Part shown: positions 1-9,384 of the stretch, piece by piece
Position numbering within the stretch: position 1 is the first letter of the stretch
Layout of the letters: every line of letters starts with the position of its first letter
Source of the DNA: Succinatimonas hippei
GTDB lineage: Bacteria; Pseudomonadota; Gammaproteobacteria; Enterobacterales; Succinivibrionaceae
Direction of reading: 5' to 3'
Assembly (NCBI GenBank): GCA_004557545.1
Contig: SFGV01000003.1
Location: forward strand, 1-64,000
Length of the DNA: 64,000 bases
Position numbers and translations under genes: made by a program
Notes under the pieces: generated by a model
Databases searched by the model: none
Seen by the model: only the letters and a program-made list of their open reading frames with translations
What the model was told of the DNA's origin: nothing

Positions 1-99
1 CCCAAGTGAATCACATTGGTGGTCAGCAAGAGGAACCCGCCGAAGATCTCCCAAGAGATCGGTAGGAATCCCCTCTCTTTAGAGAGGGGAGGATGTCAA
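1..99 (+). mobile_element. Right end of an IS200/IS605-type element (omega-RNA-like 3' end)
   Basis: Positions 70-90 form a near-perfect hairpin (CCCCTCTC, loop TTTA, GAGAGGGG), preceded by GGTAGGAAT and followed by GGATGTCAA ending at 99. This arrangement is the usual right end of IS200/IS605 family elements and is also the 3' end of the omega-RNA scaffold that TnpB nucleases use. No tnpB reading frame is visible in the 99 bases, so any gene lies to the left of the window. The end sits 14 bp before the slt stop codon, so the element is inserted just downstream of slt. Family recognition is from memory of such ends; element type and direction are inferred. Confidence 0.55.
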
Positions 100-112
100 A
101 TTCTGAAATTTT

Positions 113-2125
113 TCAGTAAGAGGAGTAACGCTCTGACTGGGTGAGCACAGGCGTGTTCTTTCCTGTCATCAGTTTTTCATATATAGCGGTATACAAAAGC
201 ACTCTCTGGACATAGCCCCTTGTCTCATCAAAGGGAATATTTGAGACGTACATCGCCGCGTCACGGCGCCTGCCGTCCTTTGACATCCAGCGCACAACCC
301 TGCCGGGTCCTGCGTTATATCCGGCGGAGGCCAGCACGCGGTTGCCATTGAATTTCAGCAGAAGCTGTCTTAAGTACTCAGAGCCCAGGGCAACATTGGT
401 GTCAGGATCCACGAGCGCTCCCAGACGGATCCCGGATTTTCTGGATACAAGTCTCGCCGTTCCTGGCATCAGCTGCATAAGCCCGACCGCGCCCGCGTAG
501 GACTTGATGTTTGGATTTAACATGCTCTCCTGTCTTGAGATCCCAAAAAGGTAGGAAAGCGGCACGCCGGTTCTCTGACTGTTTGACTTGTAGATTGAAT
601 AAAAGGACATTGGGAAACGGTAATCCAGCGCATCCCAGCGTTTTGCCGCTGTAACCGCGCTTATGCATAGCTGATCATTGCCACCGCGAAGCGCCCATTC
701 GGCCATCGTAAGCGCGGTATGATCATCGGTATTTGAGGCGACCTCACGCCACTCTATGGCTGCTGCCGGATCATCCATGGCGTAAAGCTCAAGAAAACGC
801 GCCACCGCGGGATTATCCTTTACCGAAAGATCAAGGCTGTCAGTGCGCTTTAAGCTGGTGTTGCCGTAATGCGAATGGATCCCAAGCAGCTGAGCCGCCA
901 TAAAACCGAAGAAGCTGCGATCATCAGCCGCCTTTCTTAAGATCTCCCGTCCCTCTTTCTTATGACCGGTATTAAGCAGTCCTCTGCCCTTCCAGTACAT
1001 GATCTCCGCGTCATCCGTAGCGCGCGATCCCAAGGCATCACAAAGCGGGGCTACATATTTCCACTGACGGAACCACACGGCGCGGCGCAGGCGTTTTTCT
1101 ATGAGATCCTCAGTCCATCCGGCTGAAGGCAGGTTGTCATCTACCCATTTGAGATCGTCAGGATCGCTGTCACTGCCAAGTCTTCCCTCGGCAATAGTCT
1201 TTAAGATCTCAAGCTTCTCTGTCCCGTCCGGGCTGAATGCTGACACGAAGGCGTCAAACGCGGCCGCCGCGTCCTTAGGATTTAAAACCGCGTAGCGGCG
1301 AAAGGCCAGAACCGCGGCTGCGCGATCCTGCAAGGAGCCATAGGCTGACGGATCATCAAATACTCCAAGCGCCAGATTGGCTGAGCTGGCGTAGCCTGAT
1401 GAAGGCAATACCGAGGCCGCGGTCTGCGCCTCCGATTTTAAAGATCTGCGGCTTAGGAATACTGTCTCAAAACGTCTTCCGCTTGCCGCGGCTGAAAGAT
1501 AGCCTTTAGCCGCCCATTGTGAGATAAGCCCCGCGCAACCGTCAGGATAGGACTTTCTCTGAGCGTAAAGCGCTGCGGCAAACGACACGGCGCGGCTGTC
1601 GCCACGCGAGGTGGCAATTTCCGCCTCATACCAGCGGCACTGCCTCGCTATCTGCTTCACATTAAGACCTGTTGGCTCAGACGCCCCATAAGGGTTGTGG
1701 CCTATGATCTCGCGCATTTTGCGATATTGTCCGGATTTTCCGAGCATTGAGGCGTAGGTGTCGGTCACAAGCAGTGACAGCTCGCGATCGCCGCTGTTTT
1801 TTACAAAATTAAGCGCAGCCCTGTAATTCTGAGGCTGCACGTTTGCCTGCAGAAGGTAATACTGCAGATAGATGTTCAATGGGTAATCCTTCAGCGTACC
1901 CTGAGTATAGGCGGCGACCCCCTCTACATCGCCAGACTGGGCCAGCGATTTTGCCTGCTGATAGGCCTGACGCTTTGCCTGAAACTCATCATCGTATGAA
2001 ATGAAAGACGCTGAAGGATCTTCTGTCGGGGCTGCCATCGCCGGAGCTGTTTGTAAGATAGCGCCTGCTGCAAGCAGCGCGATAAACGCGTACGCGGTTT
2101 TATTTAAATGCATTTTTTCTGTCAT
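113..2125 (-). CDS. slt: Soluble lytic murein transglycosylase (Slt70-type)
   Basis: Periplasmic enzyme that cleaves the MurNAc-GlcNAc bond of peptidoglycan with formation of 1,6-anhydroMurNAc. A signal peptide (KTAYAFIALLAAGAILQ..APAMAA) is followed by a long alpha-helical superhelix domain of about 450 residues and a C-terminal SLT domain with the catalytic glutamate in GISRQES, then GLMQLMPGTA and AGYNAGPGRV. At about 670 residues it has the full Slt70 length. The frame is open upstream to a TTG at 2146, but a TATAAT box covers that codon, so the ATG at 2125 (or the one at 2113) is the likelier start. It is monocistronic: a terminator separates it from the transporter gene upstream. Confidence 0.93.
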   Translation of the reverse strand: MTEKMHLNKTAYAFIALLAAGAILQTAPAMAAPTEDPSASFISYDDEFQAKRQAYQQAKSLAQSGDVEGVAAYTQGTLKDYPLNIYLQYYLLQANVQPQNYRAALNFVKNSGDRELSLLVTDTYASMLGKSGQYRKMREIIGHNPYGASEPTGLNVKQIARQCRWYEAEIATSRGDSRAVSFAAALYAQRKSYPDGCAGLISQWAAKGYLSAAASGRRFETVFLSRRSLKSEAQTAASVLPSSGYASSANLALGVFDDPSAYGSLQDRAAAVLAFRRYAVLNPKDAAAAFDAFVSAFSPDGTEKLEILKTIAEGRLGSDSDPDDLKWVDDNLPSAGWTEDLIEKRLRRAVWFRQWKYVAPLCDALGSRATDDAEIMYWKGRGLLNTGHKKEGREILRKAADDRSFFGFMAAQLLGIHSHYGNTSLKRTDSLDLSVKDNPAVARFLELYAMDDPAAAIEWREVASNTDDHTALTMAEWALRGGNDQLCISAVTAAKRWDALDYRFPMSFYSIYKSNSQRTGVPLSYLFGISRQESMLNPNIKSYAGAVGLMQLMPGTARLVSRKSGIRLGALVDPDTNVALGSEYLRQLLLKFNGNRVLASAGYNAGPGRVVRWMSKDGRRRDAAMYVSNIPFDETRGYVQRVLLYTAIYEKLMTGKNTPVLTQSERYSSY

Positions 2126-2145
2126 GGTTTTGAAATTTCGGGGCA

Positions 2146-2151
2146 ATTATA
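2146..2151 (-). promoter_or_regulatory. -10 box for slt
   Basis: A perfect TATAAT lies on the minus strand about 20 bp before the chosen slt ATG and just after the upstream terminator. I see no good -35 hexamer at 17 bp. The box argues against the TTG start that overlaps it. Confidence 0.45.
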
Positions 2152-2158
2152 GCACCTG

Positions 2159-2192
2159 AAAAAAGACCACCTGATCTCGCGATCAGGTGGTC
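2159..2192 (-). terminator. Rho-independent terminator after the transporter cluster
   Basis: On the minus strand, GACCACCTGATC and its exact complement (12-bp arms, 4-base loop) are followed by six T residues. It closes the three-gene symporter unit and isolates slt. Confidence 0.9.
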
Positions 2193-2215
2193 CTTCCAGT
2201 CCTTCACAGGCTTTA

Positions 2216-3589
2216 TCAGCCGAATATGTTCACGTAACCTACCGCGAGCAGTATGGCTATGATCGCCGGAAGCACGATCTTGAAGTACCAGTAGAGCTTG
2301 GGAGAAAGCCTGACTCCCTCACCGGTATTAACCTCGTCGGTATAGCGCTTCCATTGCATGCCGGTTCTGGCGGTAATAAAGATCACCATGAAAAGCGATC
2401 CCAGTGGCAGAATGTTATTTGAGATCAAAAAGTCCTGCAGATCCATGATGGTTGACCCGTCACCCATAGGATGTATGAAGTCAAGAACATTGAAGCCCAG
2501 CAGAGGCGGCATGGAGATCAGCATGATAACCACGAAGTTTATGGCAACCGAGGTTAGTCTGCTGATATTGAACACCTCCATGCAGATGGCGATGATCGAT
2601 TCATAAACCGCTATGAGCGTTGACATCGCGGCGATTAACATGAATAGGAAGAACAACGCTCCCCAGAACCTGCCGCCTGCCATATTGGCAAAGACCGTGT
2701 TCATGGTCACAAACAAAAGGCTCGGCCCTGAATCAGGTCTCACGCCATAGCTGAAGCAGGCAGGGAAGATCACAAAGCCCGCCAGTAGCGCCACCAGAGT
2801 ATCAAGCCCTGCGATCCACAGCGCCTCTGAGAGCAGTGTGTGACGCTTGTTCACATAGGTTCCGAAGATCTCAATTGATCCCTGCCCCACGCTTAGCGTA
2901 AAGAACGCCTGTCCCATGGCAGCCCATAAAGCCTGCATGAACCCCTGCTTTTCAAGATTGGTCCAGTCAGGTTTCAGGTAATAGGAAATGCCTTCCTTAA
3001 ATCCATCGAGAGTAACTGATCTTACCGACATAAAGATCAGAAGCACCAGAAGAAGGATCATAAGCGGTTTGGTGATGTGCTCAAGCCCGCGGTCAACTCC
3101 AAGCGCGACGATGGCAAAGCTCACCACGGTCACCGTTGACATGCACACGAACATTATCAGTGGATTGGCCAGAAGATCCGTAAAATTCTGCCCCGCTATC
3201 TCCTTGGTAAGCCCAGGACCGAAGCTTCCACCCATGAATTTTACGCAGTAGTAAAGCATCCATCCTGTGATAAGTCCGTAGAAGGACATGAGGATGTAGC
3301 TGCCGGGGATAAGCCAGAACTTGTTGCGATGCCATTTGGTGCCCGGGGTCTCAAGTATATTGAAGGCCTTGGCGATTGAGCGTCTTGAGGCGCGTCCGAT
3401 GGCAAGCTCCACCGTAAGAAGCGGGACGCCAACTCCAAGCAGAAACACCAGATAGATGATGACGAAGATGGCTCCGCCGTACTGTCCGGTTATATATGGG
3501 AAGCGCCAGACATTGCCAAGTCCGATGGCGCATCCGGCCGCGATGAGCAGGAAACCCAGCCTTGATGAGAACTGATCACGTTCTGCCAT
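2216..3589 (-). CDS. Sodium-dependent transporter, NSS/SNF family (third of three tandem copies)
   Basis: Inner-membrane sodium:solute symporter of the neurotransmitter:sodium symporter (LeuT/MhsT) fold; substrates in the bacterial family are usually amino acids, but this one cannot be assigned. The first transmembrane helix carries the sodium-site signature GLGNVWRFPY, followed by GQYGGAIFVIIY and ELAIGRASRRS. The 457-residue hydrophobic protein has about 11-12 membrane segments, normal for bacterial members. Two close paralogues lie directly upstream on the same strand. A palindromic hairpin lies in the 61-bp gap before this copy, so it may be expressed separately or at a lower level. Confidence 0.9.
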   Translation of the reverse strand: MAERDQFSSRLGFLLIAAGCAIGLGNVWRFPYITGQYGGAIFVIIYLVFLLGVGVPLLTVELAIGRASRRSIAKAFNILETPGTKWHRNKFWLIPGSYILMSFYGLITGWMLYYCVKFMGGSFGPGLTKEIAGQNFTDLLANPLIMFVCMSTVTVVSFAIVALGVDRGLEHITKPLMILLLVLLIFMSVRSVTLDGFKEGISYYLKPDWTNLEKQGFMQALWAAMGQAFFTLSVGQGSIEIFGTYVNKRHTLLSEALWIAGLDTLVALLAGFVIFPACFSYGVRPDSGPSLLFVTMNTVFANMAGGRFWGALFFLFMLIAAMSTLIAVYESIIAICMEVFNISRLTSVAINFVVIMLISMPPLLGFNVLDFIHPMGDGSTIMDLQDFLISNNILPLGSLFMVIFITARTGMQWKRYTDEVNTGEGVRLSPKLYWYFKIVLPAIIAILLAVGYVNIFG

Positions 3590-3607
3590 TTTTTGCTCCG
3601 TTTCGTG

Positions 3608-3625
3608 CCCGCCTTATAAGGCGGG
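3608..3625. repeat. Palindromic hairpin between transporter genes
   Basis: A perfect 18-bp palindrome, CCCGCCTTATAAGGCGGG, lies between the second and third transporter genes. A T-rich tract follows it on the plus strand only, so it is not a terminator for the minus-strand transcript; it may stabilise mRNA ends or attenuate the third gene. Confidence 0.6.
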
Positions 3626-3650
3626 TATTTTAATTTACGTTGTCTGATGA

Positions 3651-5021
3651 TTATTTGAAGAATATTCCCACATAGCCCTGCACGAAAAGCGCGGCGATAA
3701 GCAGCGGCAGCACAGTGCGGTAATAGGGCCTGGCTTTTGGCGAGATGGTGATCCCGCGGCCCTGATTGGCCTCGCCTATATAGCGGTCAAAGCCCCATCC
3801 GCGCTTTAGGATCACATAAAGCACGTAGCACATGGCGCCAAGCGGCAGAATATTCTCGCTTAAGACAAAGTCATAGGTATCAAGTATAGTGCTCTCCCCA
3901 CCCATAGGGTGGACCCATGAGAGCAGATTGTAGCCAAACATGCAGGGAAGTCCCAAAACTATGACAGCCACAAAATTAACGCCAACCGCTTTAAGACGGG
4001 ACATTCCGAAAAGATCCATGCAGATCCCAATGAGATTTTCAAAAACCGCTATAAGGGTCGACACCGCTGCAAAGAGCATAAAGAGGAAGAACAAGCCTCC
4101 CCAGAATACTCCGCCCTGCATGTCAGAGAACACTGAAACCAGAGTCACGAAGATAAGCCCCGGACCTGCCCCCGGCTCAATACCGTAGCTGAAGCACGCC
4201 GGGAAGATCACTACTCCGGCTAAAAGCGCCACTATAGTATCGAGCACGGTGATCAGCACTGACTCATAAAGCACGGTGCAACGGCGGCTCATATATGATC
4301 CGAATATCTGAATTGAGCCTACGCCAAGTCCTAAGGTAAAGAAGGCCTGTCCCATGGCCGCCGAGAGAGTCTCCATAAGTCCTGACGCTTTGATATGTGA
4401 AAAGTCGGGCTTTAGGTAATAGCTCATGCCATCTTTAAACCCGCTCAGCGTGAATGAGCGCGCGGCGAGGAACACCAGCAGGATGAAGAGCATCAGCATC
4501 ATAGGCTTGGTGATGCGCTCAACTCCGCGGCGCAGTCCCAGTGCGCACACGCCGAAGGAAAAGGCGGTAACCAGAAGCGTACAGATAAACTGCACTGACG
4601 GCTCTGAGAGCATACTGCCAAAATAGGCTCCGGCCTGCTGCTGGTCGATATGGGTGCCAAAGCTTCCTGACGCGGTCTTCACCGTGTAATAGAGCATCCA
4701 CCCGGTGACCAGACTGTAGAAGGCCATCAGTATGTAGTTACCGGCTATCATCCAGTACTTGTTGCGGGCAAAACCGCTGCCCGGGGTCAGGGTCTCAAAG
4801 GAAGCACCCAGACTTTTGCGCGAGGCGCGGCCTACCGCGAGCTCAATTGAGAGCATCGGTATGCCGACAAGCGCAAGAAACGCGATATAGATAATGACGA
4901 ATATCGCGCCGCCATACTGTCCTGTTATATATGGAAAGCGCCATACATTGCCAAGCCCGATCGCGCAGCCTGCCGTAATAAGCAGGAAGCCCAGCCTTGA
5001 GGAAAACTGCTCACGTTCCAT
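3651..5021 (-). CDS. Sodium-dependent transporter, NSS/SNF family (second of three)
   Basis: A paralogue of its two neighbours, 456 residues, with the same GLGNVWRFPY first-helix signature, ELAVGRASRKS after the second helix and about 11-12 predicted membrane segments. The ATG begins one base after the stop of the upstream copy, and its ribosome site (GGAGG) lies in the last codons of that gene, so translation is probably coupled. The substrate is unknown; amino-acid or related sodium-driven uptake is what the family suggests. Confidence 0.9.
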   Translation of the reverse strand: MEREQFSSRLGFLLITAGCAIGLGNVWRFPYITGQYGGAIFVIIYIAFLALVGIPMLSIELAVGRASRKSLGASFETLTPGSGFARNKYWMIAGNYILMAFYSLVTGWMLYYTVKTASGSFGTHIDQQQAGAYFGSMLSEPSVQFICTLLVTAFSFGVCALGLRRGVERITKPMMLMLFILLVFLAARSFTLSGFKDGMSYYLKPDFSHIKASGLMETLSAAMGQAFFTLGLGVGSIQIFGSYMSRRCTVLYESVLITVLDTIVALLAGVVIFPACFSYGIEPGAGPGLIFVTLVSVFSDMQGGVFWGGLFFLFMLFAAVSTLIAVFENLIGICMDLFGMSRLKAVGVNFVAVIVLGLPCMFGYNLLSWVHPMGGESTILDTYDFVLSENILPLGAMCYVLYVILKRGWGFDRYIGEANQGRGITISPKARPYYRTVLPLLIAALFVQGYVGIFFK

Positions 5022-5022
5022 T

Positions 5023-6399
5023 TCAGCCTCCGAATGCCGAGAAATAGCAGTTTATGATAAGCAGCGCGATGACTACCGGAAGCACGAAACGGTAATAGCC
5101 GCGGCACCATGAAGGGATCTTCAGTCCCTCTCCCCGGTTTGCCTCACCAAGATAACCGTCAAAGCTCCAGCCTCTCTTGACTGTGACAAAAAGCACGTAG
5201 AAGAGCGCGCCCAGAGGGAGGATGTTGTCGCTTATGATGAAATCCTCAAGATCGAGGAAATTGCTCTGACCGCCCATAGGATGAACATCCTTTAAGATGT
5301 TGAAGCCGAACAGGCATGGCAGGGAGATCACCAGAATTATGATGAAATTCACCATCACGGCGCGGCGGCGCGAGGTCGTGAAAAGCTCCATCCAGATCGC
5401 AATGATGTTTTCAAACACCGCTATAAGGGTCGAAAGCGAGGCGAATACCATGAACATGAAGAACAGCCCGCCCCAGATCATGCCATGATCCATGTGCGAG
5501 AAAACCGAGACCAGGGTTACAAAGATAAGACTTGGTCCCTGATCAGGCTGAACACCGTAGCTGAAGCACGCCGGGAAGATGATCATGCCGGAGAGCAGCG
5601 CGACAATGGTGTCAAGTATGGTTATGGACACGGCCTCCGAAAGCAGCGAACGGCTGCTGTCGGCATATGTCGCGAACACCTGAATGGCGCCAACTCCGAT
5701 TGACAATGTAAAGAAGGCCTGCGCCATCGCCGCTGAGAGGATCTCTACAAGAGAGTGCGACTCAAAGCTCTTGGGATCAGGTGAGAGGTAATAGCTGACA
5801 CCCTCAGAAAACCCCGGAAGCAGGCTCGAGCGGATCGCCAGAAACGCCAGAAGCAGGAACAACAGCAGCATCATCGGTTTGGTGATGCGCTCAACCCCCT
5901 TGCGAAGGCCCATGGCGCAGATACCAAAGCCCAGCGAAACCACCGCCAGCATGCTCATGAGCATGTTAGATGGAGACGCGAGCATTGAACCGAACGCCGC
6001 GGCGGATTCATCAGCGCTGGTATCTACCCCGAATTCACCGGTGAAGGCCTTAATGCAATAGAAAAGCATCCATCCGGCGACCACACTGTAAAAGGACATC
6101 AGGACATAGTTGCCTATGATCATCACGTACTTGAAACGGTGAAGCCTGGCGCCGGGCTGTTCCAGGATCTCAAATGATCTGGCAAGCGTGCGTCTTGAAG
6201 ATCGCCCGACGGCAAGCTCGATGGTGAGAAGCGGGATCCCGAATAGCGCCAGAAAACCCAGATATATGAGCACGAATATGGCGCCGCCGTACTGACCGAC
6301 AATAAACGGGAAACGCCATACATTGCCAAGTCCAATCGCGCATCCGGCGGCTATGAGCATAAAGCCCATATGCGAGGAAAAGTGCTCCCTTGTAGGCAT
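5023..6399 (-). CDS. Sodium-dependent transporter, NSS/SNF family (first of three)
   Basis: The first gene of the symporter cluster, 458 residues, with GLGNVWRFPF, ELAVGRSSRRT and the same membrane topology as the following two. A good ribosome site (AGGAG, 9 bp) precedes the ATG. It lies behind the pnp terminator, so the cluster probably has its own promoter in the 6400-6458 gap, where a TATAAA-like box is visible. The three copies are clearly homologous end to end but differ in loop residues, which suggests old duplication with different substrates. Confidence 0.9.
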   Translation of the reverse strand: MPTREHFSSHMGFMLIAAGCAIGLGNVWRFPFIVGQYGGAIFVLIYLGFLALFGIPLLTIELAVGRSSRRTLARSFEILEQPGARLHRFKYVMIIGNYVLMSFYSVVAGWMLFYCIKAFTGEFGVDTSADESAAAFGSMLASPSNMLMSMLAVVSLGFGICAMGLRKGVERITKPMMLLLFLLLAFLAIRSSLLPGFSEGVSYYLSPDPKSFESHSLVEILSAAMAQAFFTLSIGVGAIQVFATYADSSRSLLSEAVSITILDTIVALLSGMIIFPACFSYGVQPDQGPSLIFVTLVSVFSHMDHGMIWGGLFFMFMVFASLSTLIAVFENIIAIWMELFTTSRRRAVMVNFIIILVISLPCLFGFNILKDVHPMGGQSNFLDLEDFIISDNILPLGALFYVLFVTVKRGWSFDGYLGEANRGEGLKIPSWCRGYYRFVLPVVIALLIINCYFSAFGG

Positions 6400-6458
6400 A
6401 ATTGAGAACTCCTTTTTTGTCTGACCTGTCCTTCCTGATTTTATAGGATCTATTTATC

Positions 6459-6494
6459 CAAAGAGCCCGGAAGGCTCACGCCCCCCGGGCTCTG
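6459..6494 (-). terminator. Terminator after pnp
   Basis: On the minus strand AGAGCCCGG pairs with CCGGGCTCT, followed by a short T-rich stretch (TTTGG). The T tract is weak, so termination may be partial. Confidence 0.6.
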
Positions 6495-6506
6495 TTTAAC
6501 GCGGGA

Positions 6507-8765
6507 TCACTCGTTTCTCTGGGTTCCCGCGGCCTGAGCGTAAGGATCAGGATTTACGCGCTCCTGCCCGGGAAACGCTTCTTGAGCGTTCCCGTCATCC
6601 AGGGCCGCCACGTCATCCGTGCCCTCCTGCTCGCTTTCAGATGAGGGCTGAGCGCTCTCTTTGGCCGCGTCTTCGGCAACCGCCTTAATTGAAAGGCGGA
6701 TACGCCCTGAGCTGTCAATATCGAGCACCTTGACCTTGACCACATCGCCTTCTCTTAAGTAGTCGCTGACGTTCTCAACACGCTCGTCAGTGATCTGGGA
6801 GATGTGCACCAGTCCGTCCTTGCCCGGCATAATGGTCACAAAGGCGCCAAAATCGGTGATCCTGGCTACGGTGCCCTCGTAAACCTTGCCGATCTCAACC
6901 TCGGCAAGCAGATCGTTGATGGCCTTGACCGCGGCGTCAGCGGAGGCCTTGGAGGACGCGGCGATCTTGATGGTGCCATCATCGCTGATGTCGATCTGGG
7001 ATGAGGTAGCCTGCTGCACGGAGCGGACATTGTAGCCGCCCTTGCCTATGACTTCCTTGACCTTATTGGCAGGAACCTTCATGGTCACGATTCTGGGAGC
7101 GAACTCTGAGATATCCTTGCGCGGAGCACTAATAGCCTTCTCCATGATATTGAGCAGGTGCATTCTCGCCGCATGCGCGTCGGTAAGAGCCTGCTGCATG
7201 ATCTCGCGGGTTATGCCGTCAGTTTTGATATCCATCTGCAACGCGGTCACGCCATCACGGGTACCGGCTACCTTAAAGTCCATGTCGCCCAGATGATCCT
7301 CATCGCCCATAATGTCGGTGAGCACCGCCACGCGATCGCCTTCCTTTACAAGACCCATCGCTATACCGGCTACAGGAGCCTTGCAGGGAACTCCGGCGTC
7401 AAAGAGCGCCAGACTGCCAGAGCACACCGATGCCATGGAGGATGATCCGTTGGACTCGGTGATCTCTGAGACCAGCCTTATGGTGTAAGGGAACTTGTCT
7501 AAGGACGGCAGAACCGCGCGCAGCGCGCGTTTGGCAAGGCGGCCGTGTCCGATCTCGCGACGCTTGGGTGAGCCTATAAGTCCGGTCTCGCCCACGCAGT
7601 ACGGAGGGAAGTTGTAATGCATTATGAAGCGGTCAGTTCTTACGCCTGACATATCCTCAAAGGTCTGGGCGTCACGCTCTGAGCCTAAGGTGCATATGCC
7701 TATGGACTGGGTTTCGCCGCGGGTAAAGAGCGCCGAGCCATGGGTGCGTGGGAGGATCCCGGTGGCGATGGTTATAGGACGAACCATGCGAAGTGTTCTG
7801 CCATCGATGCGTTTCTCACCATCAAGAATGCGGGTACGGACCAGATCGCGCTCAAGGTTGAAGAAGATCTTGGCGATCTCGTTCTCCTGCCCTTCCCATT
7901 TGGCATTTTCGGAAATGAGCTTTTCGGTTACCTCGCGGTGAATCTCCTCAAGCGTGTTCTGACGCTCAAGCTTGTCCTCAATGCGATAAGCCTCACCTAC
8001 ACGCTCAAAGGCCTGCGCTTTTACGGCCTCGATTAACTCGTTGTCAATCTCAGGACGCTTCCAGTCCCAGACCGGACGCGCGACTTTAGCGGCAAACTCG
8101 CTTATGCCGTTTACCACGGTCTGAAGCTGTTCCTGACCGTACATTACAGCGCCCAGCATGACCGACTCAGGGAGGATGTTGGCCTCGGACTCAACCATTA
8201 CCACAGCCTTTGAGGTACCGGCGACCACAAGGTCAAGCTCTGAGCTCTGCTGCTCGGAGCTGAGCGGGTTTAAAAGATACTTGCCATCTGCGTAACCTAC
8301 GCGCGCCGCGCCCAGAGGACCGTGCCAGGGCAGGCCGGAGGTCGCCATTGCGGCGGACGCGCCAATAATTGAGATGATGTCAGTAGGAACCTCGGGGTTT
8401 GCCGACATGACAGTCACAACCACCTGGGTCTCGTTAACAAATCCTGAAGGGAAAAGCGGTCTTAAAGGACGGTCAATCAGTCTTGAGATCAGGGTTTCAC
8501 CCTCAGAGGCACGCCCCTCACGGCGGAAGAAACTTACCGGAATACGGCCCGCGGCATAAGAACGCTCCTGATAATTAACCGTAAGCGGGAAGAAGTCGCG
8601 CCCTTCAACCTCCTCGTTGCGTTTGCATACAACTGTCGCCAGCACCACGGTATCGTCCATCGACGCCATGACTGCCGAATCCGCCTGACGACCGATCGCG
8701 CCGGTCTCCAGGGTAATGTTGTGCCTTCCATATTTGAAGGTATGAGTTACAGGATTAAGGTTCAT
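6507..8765 (-). CDS. pnp: Polyribonucleotide nucleotidyltransferase (PNPase)
   Basis: 3'-5' phosphorolytic exoribonuclease and degradosome component. It shows two RNase PH domains (the second with FTRGETQS and [19 protein letters not shown]), a KH domain ([13 protein letters not shown]) and a C-terminal S1 domain ([18 protein letters not shown]), then an acidic Ser/Glu/Asp-rich tail. The frame is open to 8843, but that start lies inside the rpsO terminator; ATG at 8765 has a GGAGA site at good distance and gives the usual N-terminus ([13 protein letters not shown]). The order rpsO-terminator-pnp is as in E. coli, where PNPase autoregulates through its leader. Confidence 0.97.
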   Translation of the reverse strand: MNLNPVTHTFKYGRHNITLETGAIGRQADSAVMASMDDTVVLATVVCKRNEEVEGRDFFPLTVNYQERSYAAGRIPVSFFRREGRASEGETLISRLIDRPLRPLFPSGFVNETQVVVTVMSANPEVPTDIISIIGASAAMATSGLPWHGPLGAARVGYADGKYLLNPLSSEQQSSELDLVVAGTSKAVVMVESEANILPESVMLGAVMYGQEQLQTVVNGISEFAAKVARPVWDWKRPEIDNELIEAVKAQAFERVGEAYRIEDKLERQNTLEEIHREVTEKLISENAKWEGQENEIAKIFFNLERDLVRTRILDGEKRIDGRTLRMVRPITIATGILPRTHGSALFTRGETQSIGICTLGSERDAQTFEDMSGVRTDRFIMHYNFPPYCVGETGLIGSPKRREIGHGRLAKRALRAVLPSLDKFPYTIRLVSEITESNGSSSMASVCSGSLALFDAGVPCKAPVAGIAMGLVKEGDRVAVLTDIMGDEDHLGDMDFKVAGTRDGVTALQMDIKTDGITREIMQQALTDAHAARMHLLNIMEKAISAPRKDISEFAPRIVTMKVPANKVKEVIGKGGYNVRSVQQATSSQIDISDDGTIKIAASSKASADAAVKAINDLLAEVEIGKVYEGTVARITDFGAFVTIMPGKDGLVHISQITDERVENVSDYLREGDVVKVKVLDIDSSGRIRLSIKAVAEDAAKESAQPSSESEQEGTDDVAALDDGNAQEAFPGQERVNPDPYAQAAGTQRNE

Positions 8766-8825
8766 TAAAATTCTCCGGCATGGTCCGTCCTTTTCTGCAC
8801 ACGCTCTCTGCGGACCTTCTATGCT

Positions 8826-8853
8826 AAAAAATGGGCGGCTCATTTAGCCGCCC
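8826..8853 (-). terminator. Terminator between rpsO and pnp
   Basis: GGGCGGCT and AGCCGCCC (minus strand, 5-base loop) are followed by ATTTTTT. A terminator in this gap is conserved in enterobacteria, where read-through and RNase III processing link rpsO and pnp expression. Confidence 0.9.
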
Positions 8854-8869
8854 GTGCCAGCCGCCTCGA

Positions 8870-9136
8870 TCAGCGGCGGAGCTTAAGTTTCTCAACCACC
8901 GCTACGTAACGCTCAAGATCCTTGCTCTTTAAGTAGTCAAGCATCTTACGGCGCTGCGCAACGAGACGAAGCAGGCCGCGACGGCTGTGGTGATCCTTTT
9001 TATGGGTTTCGAAGTGGGGCTGAAGATCAGCAATCCTGGCTGACAGCAACGCTATCTGCACTTCAGGATAACCGGTGTCTTTCGGGTTGCGGCCAAACTC
9101 GGCCACGATCTTAGCTTTATCTTCGGAAGTTAACAT
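8870..9136 (-). CDS. rpsO: 30S ribosomal protein S15
   Basis: An 88-residue primary 16S-binding ribosomal protein; the family has 88-89 residues. The signature [19 protein letters not shown] is intact, followed by the LDYLKSKD helix. A strong ribosome site (AAAGGAG) precedes the ATG. The leader of about 70 nt could carry the translational autoregulation known for S15, but I cannot see a proven pseudoknot. Confidence 0.98.
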   Translation of the reverse strand: MLTSEDKAKIVAEFGRNPKDTGYPEVQIALLSARIADLQPHFETHKKDHHSRRGLLRLVAQRRKMLDYLKSKDLERYVAVVEKLKLRR

Positions 9137-9203
9137 TTTTGCTCCTTTGTGATGACAAAATGATCTTGCCAGCTCCGATCACAAACTCAGAACCGGACGG
9201 CGT

Positions 9204-9209
9204 ATTTTA
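9204..9209 (-). promoter_or_regulatory. Putative -10 box of rpsO
   Basis: TAAAAT on the minus strand, about 70 bp before the rpsO start. A convincing -35 is not visible. Confidence 0.35.
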
Positions 9210-9384
9210 GCACGATACGGGGCTTTGCTTTGCACAAAGCTTACATATAGCCCTGTCAGAGTTCACATTTTTTTAATTTGTGTATATCTGTCTGATTACC
9301 AAGAGATAAATAAGAATTACCACAACATACGGAAGCAGGCGTGAAAAAAATATCTCATAATTAGGACAGCGATCGGAGGTATCA

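Noticed and set aside
8766..8843. N-terminal extension of PNPase
   Set aside because: The extension runs through the rpsO terminator hairpin, and the ATG at 8765 has a good ribosome site and the family N-terminus.
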